Origin: Mansonella perstans
Taxonomy: Eukaryota; Nematoda; Chromadorea; Rhabditida; Onchocercidae
Assembly (NCBI GenBank): GCA_037074765.1
Contig: JBAMDO010000100.1
Span: 1 to 64,000, forward strand
Direction: 5' to 3'
Length of the DNA: 64,000 nt
Made by a program: the position numbers and the translations under genes. The notes beneath the pieces are model-generated. The model made no database searches, was not told where the DNA came from, and saw only the letters and a list, made by a program, of their open reading frames with translations. This document shows positions 38,600-53,552 of this stretch, in pieces (positions within the stretch are counted from its first letter, which is position 1; each line of letters opens with the position of its first letter).

Positions 38600-41500
38600 T
38601 ATTTGATGAAATGATATTGCAGATATATTAGTTTTTAAATGATCTCGTTAAAATCATTGTGGGAGTGTTTTAGTTATCAATTCCGTCTCTACTACTTGGA
38701 ACTCCACCTTTCGATCCATTCAAGTGCTCCTTTTCTATCTCACTTCTCTCCGCTTCGTACTTTTTTCCTATCCTCATTGAGTGGCCGCTTTATTATAATG
38801 ATCACTTTTGCATACATTTAACTAAAAATCTGTCCTTCGCTTAACTTACCTTTCAAAAATAAAATTATAAAAAGTCGTCATAATACAACTTTTTACAATT
38901 AAACTGATTGACCATACCGTAATGCTTCTTCAGCTACTCAAATAAAAATTAAATTAACTCAACTGATCAAGTGATTAATTACGCATTATCAATCAATTAT
39001 TTATCAAGTGAAAGAGGGTTTTTTTTTTATCATGAAGGATTTTTTACCCGATTTTGTTCTAAATAATATGGATAGTTCGTTGTTTGCAGAGCAATGCATT
39101 GCAACTATATGATTTTTTTTTTTGTTTCATTTTAAAACCTAAACTGAAAAAAAAAAAAAAAAAAAAAACTATGCCAAAACTTTTATGCTTGAAAATTAAG
39201 GAATTGTATTATCTAAAAGACGATAAATTTATAAAAAAATTAACATCATGCTAATTGAAATTATGATTTGATAAATTTTAAATCAACCACTCACAATTAA
39301 TTATGGTATCTTTACAAGGATCTTGGTTTATTGATTGCTGTATTTGTTGACCGTCAAAAATACTCGAATATAATGTTGTCTGCAAGGAAAATATCAATCA
39401 AAGATCAATCATAACTACTTCATTATTAGTAAATTAGTGAAAAAAAAGTTTCAACACATCTACAGTATATATAACAGCTTTCATACCATATATCACTTAG
39501 CAACTTTGCTGATATTATCATTGAATACAGAAATACCACTAAGAAATTTGCAAACAGGAGTTACGCTGCCACCTTTTGCTTCTAACCATGCCACTCTATA
39601 AACTGACCATAGTCAAGAATAAATTGGACACTGGTGAATTTCCATTGCCATTATTTCCGACAATGCATCCAAGAACTTTCACCAGATCTGCACAACCAAC
39701 CGTTCAGGTGCAATCCTGCGACATAATATACAACAGTCTGTTTTAGCTTCTTTTACATTTATTCCCTGTGAGAGCTTCGATTACCATACAATAAATGTTT
39801 TGTTGAATATAAAATCAGAAAAGAAACCGTGAATGGAACCCAAAATTTTTAAGCTAAGAATCCTAAAAAAAGAATTTTTTTGTTTTTTCCTCAATGTACG
39901 AAAACTTTAGAGGTGACTCATTATCACAAATTAAAGATTCACAAGAATGAAATGAGAATATCTCTCAATACATGCAAAAAAATCGACTCCCTCGGGAAAA
40001 TGCATAAGTATCGGGTTTTGTCACTTTATGATTGCATATCGGCTTGTTTTTTTTTCTGGTGAAGCTTTTCTATGTTATATGTGTTTCTGTTTGTTCTATG
40101 AATGACGGGATTCTGCACCACAATCAATAAGTGACAAAATTGGTGCAAGCTCTATTGATGCCAAAGTTATTGCGAGCTCTATCCAAATCCAAGCTTGGCC
40201 AAAATATACGGTAAGAAAGAGAGCTATTGGAATTACTGTTATTATTGCTAATTGTTAAAAAACTTGGCTAATTTGATGTTACAAAATAAGGCCTATGTAA
40301 TCGATGTTAGGAAATATTTTATGAAAAGATATTTAAAAAAAAAAAGTGATCAATTGAAGTAAAAGAAGAATAAATTCGAAATTCTTCGAACTATAACACT
40401 AAGAATGATCCAACAAAACTAATAACAATACAAAATAATTGATATAATTTGCAACTACATCTTTTTTTCCCTATTTTCGAATCTTTGCTTCAGTAGATTG
40501 AGTAATTTTTTCCTTTCCAGATATCTTAAAAGTATACATAAAAAGTTTGAGAAAGCATTTAATTCACAACCAATTTAACTATCTACATCTAATCACTGAT
40601 AAGACAGATAACTTTTTTCTTATTGAGATTTGAATTAAAAATTTTTGTTTACATTTAGTAAATAACACTGATTCTACTACACATAAATCAGTCAAAAGTC
40701 TAAATAAGATTAGCTATTGTTTTAATTTGATCAAAAATAGCTAAAAACATTATCATTTCATCCTAATGCTGATAAATAATCTTTCCCAATTTAAACATTT
40801 CGCTTATCAATCGTATTTTTTCTGATTTTATTGATCGATGGGTCTCGACGAGATTTTTTTTATTTTTGTGCTGTTTCATATGGTTTCCCGGGTATTTCAG
40901 CGCTTTTTTCCGTCAACAAACCGGAATTGTTGTTGTAGAATCAATCCATGTATGAAGAATGTGATGCGTCGGAAAGCACGCTTAAAACATCAAATTCCAA
41001 TTATTGCACGTCATTCGATGAACTTCTGAAAAGAATTTCAAATTTGAGACAAAATCAATTTAAATTTGGTTAGTTTGATTTATTTATTAATAAATATCCT
41101 TATTTAAGCAGGACATTTTTTTTAATCTGATGTCTAGTTCATTAGCAAAGATGACAATATTTAGTGTACTTAAGTAAATTATAGCATTTCAATTGCATTT
41201 CAATATTTCGATAGTCATATATGTGATATGACATTTAAAATGTTAGTAAGGATAGCAAAAGTCAAAAATAGTTGACGTTAAAAGAAAGAGGAAATTAGCA
41301 AAAATGTATAGTGAACTTTATACAAGTGGTATTTCTTTTGCTGATTTTTGTTGCTTATTTCTCTTTTCAAAATGATACAGGAAAATACATACGTCATCCG
41401 AATGTATTTTTTATTAATGATGTCAATGATTCTATTTTTTGTAATGATACCAAACGAAAAGAGGGATAACATCAGATTAGTATATCAGTATATGGAAAAA

Positions 41501-41600
41501 ATGAAATTAGATCTGTTATGTGGGATTACTTTTGGAGTCAAACTCGAAATGTCGAATGCAAAGTCATTCAGGATTCTACATCATTTGTCTCACATGATTT
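38600..41600. other. AT-rich intergenic DNA
   Basis: No exon is confidently placed. A frame at 40838-41029 ends in a basic stretch (VMRRKARLKHQIPIIA) followed by a weak phase-1 donor GTCATT at about 41009. It could be the first coding exon of the DUF2045 gene that begins at 41616, but support is weak. Confidence 0.45.
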
Positions 41601-41615
41601 ATTTTTCGGTTGCAG

Positions 41616-44604
<2,989 letters not shown>

Positions 44605-44720
44605 TATTTAATGGTTTAAAATTTTTTGGTATTGTTTTTGGGGTCTTTTTATTTGTAGGATATTAATTTGTTTAATTTTTGCATTTGTATATTTTGAAAC
44701 ACAGTTTGTCTTTTTTTGAT

Positions 44721-44726
44721 AATAAA
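44721..44726 (+). terminator. Polyadenylation signal AATAAA of the DUF2045 gene
   Basis: A canonical AATAAA lies 117 bp after the TAG stop codon of the KIAA0930-like gene, on the same strand. It is the first exact hexamer downstream of the stop. Confidence 0.55.
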
Positions 44727-44729
44727 GTA

Positions 44730-47600
44730 ATGTATCCGTAAAGCTATTTTTCACCATTAGTGATGGTTGTACTTACAGCAGAGATTATATCACTTTAATT
44801 TTTTTTCAAGAAATTTAGAAGAATAAAGTCTTGAGTCAAGATTGTATTCTAGATTGTAATTTATAAAATTAGCGTTGGAATGCTTTCACTTTTTGAACCA
44901 AGTTTTGCATTTCTTATGTGCTATGCTGTAATCCTAAAAATCAGTGTGTAATGTAATTTTATGGATTTTCTCATCTTTACCTGAGTTGTTAATTTCTATC
45001 AGAGTTGAGATGATTAATAATTGGCCCATGTATATTTGGAAGTCTCTGATAATGAAATGATTCCAACAATAAAGTTCCAGTACTGCCTCTGGTCTGCATT
45101 TATTTTTCGTTGTATGGTGTTGTAATAGCTTTATCAATAAGCTGTTGTTCCAAATGATTATATTCCTGTTTATATTATTGTCAACCTTACTGTTTCAATC
45201 CATGTGCTTAAGTCGTTGAAAAATGTACATAGCAGGTATCCTACCATTCGTAGATGTTTAATAGCGAATGCATAATGACGAAAGAATTCTAAATAGTGTT
45301 TCCAAATCATTTTAAATTTGTAAATGGATTTCGGTGAACGTGTACTTGAATGAAGGTTTATATTGAAAATTCCCTTCAGTTGGATAAAGAGTTACTTTTG
45401 TAGAATCTAAACAATTGCATAAGACTTCAGATTTATAGAAATAGGATAAAGAAAAGAAGGTTTAGAATCAATTTACATATTCTTTGTCGAGTATATTCCA
45501 TTATTTTCTTGTCCTCTAATTTTAATTTTTGCTGTGTTTGTTTTGGTACTTTTGTAAATTTTTCTTTACCAGTAAATGAAAATTTATATATAATTCATAC
45601 ACACACTATGGCTCCATCAGTAAGGTTGTTTGGTTATCGAGAGATTTAAATTTTCTGTTATTGTTATTGATTTCTTTGTATAACTCGTTTGAATGATTCT
45701 GGACAGATGGATCTTAATCCAGGAAACATTCAAAATATTTTTGGATTGGCTGGATCAGTATCTTTCAGATTATCAATGTGATGTAAAACGAAACATGACG
45801 AAATGATTGAAAGAATCACTCTGCAAAGATGAGGATTGTCAATATAATCCATCAAATCCTAACTAGGAGTAACTGATACATCTGTTGTTGCCAAAAATAA
45901 TTTTATAGTCAATATTATATTAGAGCGCAAATGTTGATCTTCTTATGCTAATTTCATTCTATTTTAAGATGATGCTTAATTTACTCTGTTTCCATTCCCA
46001 CAGTACAATATCAATCAGTTCTATAATCGAAATTGCGATGTCCCTATGTTAACATAGGAATGTTATAGAAGTCTTCAATAACCATGAAATTGCAATCACA
46101 TTGTTAATTGGCAGAATTGCAGCTAACAGTTCGAATCAACTCAGTAATTCATACTGACAGATCATTTAAATCAAAGCAAATAGGATTTGTTCAAAAATTT
46201 TATAGAACAGAGAATTTCATGAGTACAATAATTCACCCAATCTTCATGTCCTACATTGATTTATCCTTTATTGTTCTTTCTATACTGCTTGTTTGAAAGA
46301 ATTTTGTAATTGTAAAGAAAGGATGTTTAGATTAGGTAATAATTAGGTAACAGCTGTTAGGATAAATAATTGAAAGTAAATTTATTTTGTTTAGAAATCT
46401 TTTAAAGGTAAATCATGATAAGCCTCATCATTATTAAAGAAAAAAACCTTCAAGCAAAAAGTAAATAACATTAACTTTGAAAGTGATTTACCAGATTATT
46501 AATCAGATCGTTTTTTGTTTCACTATTCTTTTCATTCGAATCTTAAAAATCCAATCCAAAATATGTTTATAAAATCTATGTTGAAATTACAGTCTTTGAA
46601 ACACCGAAAAACGATTGAAATGCATGCAATTAATTTGTTTGCTGTCCGATACGACACGAAAAATATGCGATGGTCAAGTTCTTATTTAAGAATTCTCTTA
46701 CATCTTTTCTTTTTTTTGTCTTTTATTTTCATGCATTCATTGAGTTGTGAAGAAAAAGTGATGAACTTAATGAAAAAACGAAATGTCATTTTTAGGCCAT
46801 TGAAAGAGCTGCCGACTCTCACATACATATATACTACGCCTACATATAAATTTATACAGAAGAAAAACAAAAAATAGAAAAAAGGGAAAAATGTATTTCA
46901 ATACAAATAGGTGTTTATAAAAGTAGTCAGTGATACGTCTTTCATTCACATACACTTGATTTATTCATTCAATTTTCCTAATTCCTGGTCAGTTGTGTTT
47001 TGCTCTCCCTTTCCTTCACGTTTCCTTTTTTAGAAGAAGATTGAATTCGTCTTCTTGTCCTTGCTACTTCATCCATATTATTTTTTACTCCTTTCCCATC
47101 TTCCTTTTCTCCCCTTTCTTCAGTTTGATTAAATAATTCATTCTTTTTTTTTGAAAATTCACCATATTTTTAACTCGTTAAAACTAAAAATTCAATCAGA
47201 ATTTTGCTTCCCCAAAAAAGATAGAAAAAAAAAAGCTGAATTGCGCAAATTCTATAATGTACGCTCATTTAACTACGAAATGGTATTTAATTATCTCCAA
47301 TGTTGCAGTTTAATGATGATGAGATAGTCGAAAACATCAAATTCAGAATTAGATGAAAATCCCAATTTAACGATAAAAATAATTTATGAGATAGTCTAAC
47401 AAGGTGATGGATTAACATAGCTATTGGCTAATACCGTCATCTATCCGATATCTTCGACAGGATAATTGATTAACCAGATCAGCTTACTATACCAATGGAC
47501 GGTTTTGCATCTTTTCTGAATGTCCAAGTAATTCTGATTGTAACATGAAAAAATTTATAGATTTTTTTTAATTCAGTGAAGTTCTACATGGAATAAATTC
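44730..47600. other. Intergenic DNA, no supported gene
   Basis: The longest frame, 46515-46877, is a 120-codon AT-rich open frame with one hydrophobic segment but no known motif, and no coding signal beyond being open. Nothing else is supported. Confidence 0.5.
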
Positions 47601-47612
47601 ATAATTGAGATA

Positions 47613-47620
47613 TGTTACAG
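47613..47620 (+). promoter_or_regulatory. Possible SL trans-splice acceptor of the vWA gene
   Basis: TGTTACAG sits nine bases before the signal-peptide ATG at 47630. If SL1 is added here, the earlier in-frame ATG at 47612 is removed from the message, which decides the start. Confidence 0.45.
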
Positions 47621-47629
47621 CAACCTCAA

Positions 47630-50600
47630 ATGATTCAACTATTGTTAGCTGTTGTGCTAATCACTGTAAGTTGCTGTAAATAATTTGCTTATTTTCTCAT
47701 TAATATCATTTCCTCTCTTTTCTGCCTTTTTTTGTCTTTCATGCATTTCCTTATTAACAAACTCAAAATTATCTTATCTTCATCTTCAATTTTATTTCTT
47801 TAAAATCACCTTTTCCCTTCCTTCTACAAAAAGAAAGAAAAAAAAATGAAATTTTCTTGATATGTTTAATTTCAAATAAAATAAAATAAAATTTAATAAA
47901 TAAAGGAATGATATACAATTCAATAAAATATCTGAATTAAGTCATTATTGAGATCACGTTTTATGTCAAAGTATTTGAAGGAGTTAAATTTGAATCTCTA
48001 AGTAATTATTAAGTCATTTCATTGACAGGTTTGCAAGGCACAATATGGTGAAGTGGCACCACCAGCTCCTATACCACCATTAAATTATGCATCGAATGAA
48101 CCCGAAGAAGCTCCTTATACAAGTGAACCTTCATATTCCGAAAAACAATACGAAAATGATGTGAAACAGGCTGTTCAACCAGAAGATTACCAACCACCTA
48201 CTCAGCTTCCTCGCTCTGTTGGACATACTTGTGGATTACCAGTGGAAGTGTTAACACAATCAATTGTCCACCAAACAAGTACACAACCGTCTACTTTGGC
48301 ACCAACGAATCCATCGCCAAGAACATCCAAATTTCCACCATTTAGACAACGTACTACTGCTTCATCGTTGAGACCTCGATCACTTTCAACTAGAACTACT
48401 CGGCAAACAACACGTCGACCAAGCTTTACCACGCAACGTCCTCGGATCACTTCCACATTACGTCTCACGCAAAGAACCAGTAGAACCACTCAGAAGCAAA
48501 CAGTAATGATCAGCTGATAGCTTTATTAGTTTCTTGCATGAAATTAACTAACTTGTGAAATTAAAATTAACTTTGCAGGAACTGATTTATAATACAATAG
48601 GAAATAACTGCAGATAAAATATGGAGAAAATCTCTAAAAATTTAATGACAAACTAAATTAATAATTAGTGAATGAGAAACCTTGATTTTTTTCTATACTG
48701 CTATCTGAGAAAAAAATAAATGAATAATCTCTAATATAATGTTTGAATAATGTTTGAAAGAATACGAGCTTTTCAGACAAAAACATCAAGATTAACTCGT
48801 TTACGGTCTACCACAGTTACAAAACAGGATACCACAAGGAGGTCGACGAATCCACCGATTCAATCTTCAAGTAAACGATTAGATTATACCAGTTTATTGC
48901 ACCAACAAGTCTTTTTACTTAATAAATTTTTGTTAGTGAATAAATTAGGATATCTGGATTAATTACGAATAAGGTATGGAATTATGTCAGCATAGTTGGA
49001 TTTAAATCATAAAGGTATCTGATTTCGAAGCTACCATATTTTAATTTTTTAGTTGCAAAAACTCCGACTTATTTTAATAAACTTCAGTGAAAAAGAATAT
49101 GTGTAAAGATGGAAATGACAAGATGTCTTTTTTTGCTTCAGGTTGCTCATTATCTGATACACTTTTTGTGGTAGATTCAACCAGTTCAGTAAAGCAATTC
49201 TTTGAGGATCATCGTGCTTACATTATTGAAACCATCAAATTGGTTCTTCCTGAATTTGACAATGAAACAAGGATTGGAAGTATTTATATTAATCTTCATC
49301 GAAATTTTTTGCTGCTCATTAACACTTTTTTTGGACAACTAAAAACTAGAGTGCTAAATAAAATTTTTTTTTAATAATTTTCCTTACAAAAACATTACTT
49401 TTTAATTTGGAACAATTATAAATTTTGAAGATTTTTTAAATTCAAAAAAGAAATGATTTCATCAGATTTTAATTTGCACACCGCATACTTTCAATGCTTG
49501 ATTAATTACGCTTAATGCATCAAGCATTTGCTTGCAGTAATTGAATATAGCAGTCCTTTACGACGTCAAGTTAAACTGCCATTTACAGCTCATAAAAATC
49601 GAACCGAAATCATCGAAACTGTTAAAAGTAATTTTTATACTTTGAAGTTTGAATTTTTGACTTAAATTAGATTAATTGGTTTGCACAAAGACTTAAATTA
49701 GATTAATTGGTTTGCAAAATTGATTTGCACAAAAATCTCACAAATTTTATTTTGAAAATCTGGTCAAATCATGCAAATATTTCACTTCAATTCTTACTTT
49801 TGTCATAATTTCAACACTTTCAATAATTTATGAAAGAAATCTTTCGACTTTCATCAGTTTATAAGAAATGCAACTTTATTTGATCGAACATCAGTTTCGG
49901 TTGATTCATTGACAAAACATGAATTTTAATTTTACATAAATTTTTTAGTAACTGACTTTTTTTTGAAGAATTGCCATTCTTTGCCGGTATAACTGCTACG
50001 GGGGCAGCACTAAAATTAGCTGTCGAACTATTGCAAGATCGGCGTTCAAATGTCCTTACTAACGTTGTCGTCCTTACGGATGGTTTCAGGTACAGAAAAA
50101 ATTTATATAATTAACTATAGTTGCATGAATTTTTGATCTTTGTTTATTGTTGAATTGAGAATTATACTTTATTTAAAAAAACAATGAAAGCCACAAACAG
50201 AGTTTGTAGGAAAAGGGCTGAATTAGAATTTTTCAAATTTCTTGATTACAAAAAACTTTAAACTAAAATACACTGGGAAAGTTTTACTTAATTTAACTCA
50301 CAACAGGAAAAGAAAAATGAAGAAACTGAAGAAATATGAAAAAAAATAAACAAGATTTCGCAGATTTCAATTGTTCTATTCTAAAATATTTTACTTAAAT
50401 TTATCAATAAGCTTCAAAACTTTTGCAAAGAAGGAAGTGAAAATGTAAATGGATATTACTGATAGACTGAGTGAGCAGTCAAAAAATATCGATGGCAAAA
50501 GCAGCATGCATCAACATCATACTCACCACTGTTATCATTATCATTATCATATCACTTATCCTAATTAATTACTATTACCTAGAGCGCAATCGCACCCTAC

Positions 50601-51413
50601 AGTAACACACATACAGTACTATGGGAATTCAAATTTCACATCTATCACTGAGACCACCTAAGAAGCCTTCATTCACTGTATCCTCTCACGACGGGCAATC
50701 ATTCGGGTTGCTGCTAAGACCACCCAAGAAGTTTTCAGAAAAATGGTGGTAATCAAATGTAGAATGAAATAACTGACACTGAGATTGGCATAGTTTGTAC
50801 TTCTCGTTTCTTTTCATTGCTGTGTTACATATAAATATGTATATGCTTTAGCTACGACTTAGTGGATGAGCCATCACTGACACTTCACCGATTGCCCAAT
50901 GTTCGAACTTTTACTGCTACAGTTACTGAGGCATGGCGAGAGTAAGCATTATATCACATATTAACACTTTCTATTTCTTTGCTTTTTTTCAGTTCTGAAA
51001 TTTCCCGTAGTGTTAAGTTGAATTTTTGCTGCAATAAATTTAACTGAAGATTTTATTCGTACATGGTGTTTTTTTTTCTTTATAAGGAACAGGAACAACA
51101 ACGGATGATGTTTCAATTTAAGATCTGATAACATGAAAGAATTATACGAAAAGTAGGAGAAGGTTTTTGGAAGGAAAGGAGAAAAAGATAGAAAAGATGG
51201 TAACTAAATTATTCAAGATTTCCTCAAGTAAATATGACATAAATCCTGAGGAATCATGCGGTACGATATTTCAGGTATGAACTAGAAATAATTGCCGGTG
51301 AGCGAAGCAGGGTATTCAAAGGTAAGGATTCCGTTCGAGATCTGGCTAGAGCTTTGACATCTTGTGATACTAGATTACGTGTTCGTGGTTCTCGAAGAAT
51401 TAATTTGAAGTAA
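47630..51413 (+). CDS. Secreted von Willebrand factor A-domain protein
   Basis: Exons: 47630-47665, 48029-48502, 48777-48870, 49142-49279, 49538-49627, 49969-50089, 50852-50941 and 51275-51413 (TAA), 393 aa, all phases consistent. The N-terminus MIQLLLAVVLITVCKAQYGE is a textbook signal peptide. An in-frame ATG at 47612 would add six residues, but GTTACAG ending at 47620 looks like a trans-splice acceptor, which favours 47630. Residues ~20-200 form a disordered Pro-rich and then Thr/Arg/Ser-rich linker (RTTRQTTRRP, TSTLRLTQRT), a likely O-glycosylated stalk. The vWA domain follows: LFVVDSTSSV carries the metal-ion (MIDAS) DxT/SxS motif, RIGIIEYSS spans a splice junction, GITATGAAL gives the MIDAS Thr, and VVVLTDGFS gives the Asp. 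A short Arg-rich C-terminus follows. Such proteins are extracellular matrix or adhesion components; the ligand is unknown. I do not recognise the specific orthologue. Confidence 0.85.
49659..49720. repeat. 31-bp direct tandem repeat within a vWA-gene intron
   Basis: GACTTAAATTAGATTAATTG plus the following 11 bases are repeated immediately (49659 and 49690) in the intron after exon 49538-49627. The repeat does not touch splice sites. Confidence 0.85.
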
Positions 51414-51419
51414 TAGAAA

Positions 51420-52990
51420 ATTTTGCATTATGATATAAATTGCAGTGTGTCTATAAGTAAATTTGGATTATTTGTATTATTTGATATGCCACATGTAATG
51501 CAGCAGGCTTACTGTAACTAGCTTATGCTGTGCTCACTGCTTTATCCTATAATCGTCAAACTGATCAAATACTGTTGTTCCATCCCGAATCATCTGATTG
51601 GACTGATCGAATGTGCTAACATTACTGTTCCAGCTGTGCTCGAAAGTTTCTAACTTTCGAGTTTCTAAATTTTCTTTTTTATCGCGACATATTTCAGTAT
51701 CGCTTAACCTCAACAAATTTTCATTTATTATATCATATACGCCTTTTCTATCACTTTAAATGGTATCAAAAAAATGAATTAATCAGAAAAACATTTCCCT
51801 CACGAATCATAACATATGTGTAATTATCCTTTTATCAAATTTTGATAATATGTTAAAATAAAATTAATTAATGGAAAGAAATCCTTATGGTTCTGCAATT
51901 TCACTTTCAGTGAATTTGAATTGATACAAGCTACTAAGACATTTTAGATCACTTTTCAAACCTTAGCAAAAGAGACGCAGGTAAAATTTAAAAAAGTGTT
52001 GGAAGAGAAATTTGAATAAAATCACATATTCTTGTTGAATTGTAATAAATTGATCAAATGGATGTAATAATTAAAAATGATTTCTTGAAATATGGACAGC
52101 TTGTTTAGTGCAAACAAATTTTATAAAAGTGTCGTTCATAAATGTTGTCAGTTAGAGTGAATTTAAATTCTAGACCAAAATTTCAAATCAAAATGTTTTG
52201 GAACTGGTGACTTATAAACTAATGCGTGATCCAAATTTGTCCTTAACAACAACTTAAAAATTGATACGTGGTCAGAAACTGTCTTTCACCGAGGTTGTTT
52301 ATAATCTATCCATTTCATCCCACATCCGTGATCTATGTTTCAAACTTATTGTTATTTTGTGAAAATATTTGAAAGCTTAATTTTCAAGCAGCTTCTCAAT
52401 CTATATATTTGTTTTCGTTCAGTCAGTTTTTTAATATTGAAATATTTGATGAAATGGAGAGGTCCTATCAATGCTAATGCTGATTTATCAAAGTATAGCA
52501 CATGGAACTTGCTTTTCTGACTAAACTGGAAAGCATTTCTAAGACATTCATAACGGTGCAATCACTCTTAATGGCGTGAATGTTTCGCATGTAAAGTTTA
52601 ATTACTTAAGAATGTTTTGGCTTGTTGTTTATTTCTACTATAAATATAATCACATGATCAGCCGGGCATAACTTTTTGAGAATTCGTGAAATGACATAAG
52701 CCATAAGCTTTTATTTATACTTTCATTTATCTTTGACCTTTACTGTTTCGTTTTCAACATACATAAAAGCTCTATTTTCCACTTACATCCAAGAAATGCA
52801 ACTGCATATGCGTATGTATGAATGAGAAATCAACCTACAAAGCAAATATGCATGCAAAATTTTTTATGATAACAAAAACTGAACCGGAGCAATGTTTAAA
52901 AAATTGTTCACTACTTTTGCAGCGGCTTTCAATAAATTTTTTTTTTTATTTTTAAACATGATTATCATTTTCATGTTAATATAAAAAAAT
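51420..52990. other. Intergenic DNA, nothing recognised
   Basis: AT-rich unique sequence between the vWA gene and the fold-back element. The short frames at 51534-51716 (minus) and 52335-52561 have no motif or splice support. Confidence 0.55.
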
Positions 52991-52997
52991 TGAATTC

Positions 52998-53552
52998 CAG
53001 TTTTTCACTTTAACATCAAGCTCACTTGCTGTCACTAGTAAATGAGGATATCCCAAGTCACTATACAAATATTAAAGCTCTCGCATACATTGCTGCAAAC
53101 TAATTACCGAAAAGTTGAAAAATAATTTTTAAAAGTAATGAACCGAAAATTCCTGTTTATCATGCTTATCACGAGAAAATTTTTAATAGAAAACTTTCAA
53201 AAAGCTTTTAATGGAATAACTTTCAGAACGTTCTTAGCACTGGAAGAACTTCCTGAAAGTTTATGCAGAATTATGAAACATTTGGGACATACGGAACAGG
53301 TGATGATTGTAACACTGAGTGTTGCACTTTGGCGTCTATAATCCTAGGGATTCGTTTTCAAGGAGAAGAATGATTAAAATGCTTGTGATGAGCAGAAATT
53401 TTGGGTTCATTACTTTTAAAAATTATTTTTCAACTTTCCAGTAATCAGTTTGCAGCAATGTGCGGAAGAGCTTTAATATTTGTGTGGTGACAACTTGGGA
53501 TATCCTCATTTACTAGTGACGGCAAGTGAACTAGATGTTAAACCTGAAAACT
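52998..53552. mobile_element. Fold-back (long inverted-repeat) element, MITE-like
   Basis: Left arm about 52998-53108 and right arm about 53438-53552 are reverse complements over roughly 110 bp with scattered mismatches. A 28-bp block is identical (53031-53058 versus 53493-53520, core GATATCCC). The arms flank a 330-bp AT-rich spacer containing a short non-credible open frame. The arrangement is typical of a non-autonomous fold-back DNA element. No transposase is present and I could not see clear target-site duplications. Confidence 0.65.

Noticed and set aside
41348..41615. Open frame extending upstream of the first DUF2045 exon
   Set aside because: The sequence is low in complexity and unlike the family, and a clean TTGCAG acceptor at 41615 marks the exon start.
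46515..46877. 120-codon frame with a hydrophobic stretch
   Set aside because: It is AT-rich, has no recognisable domain, and no supporting start or splice context; chance openness is likely.
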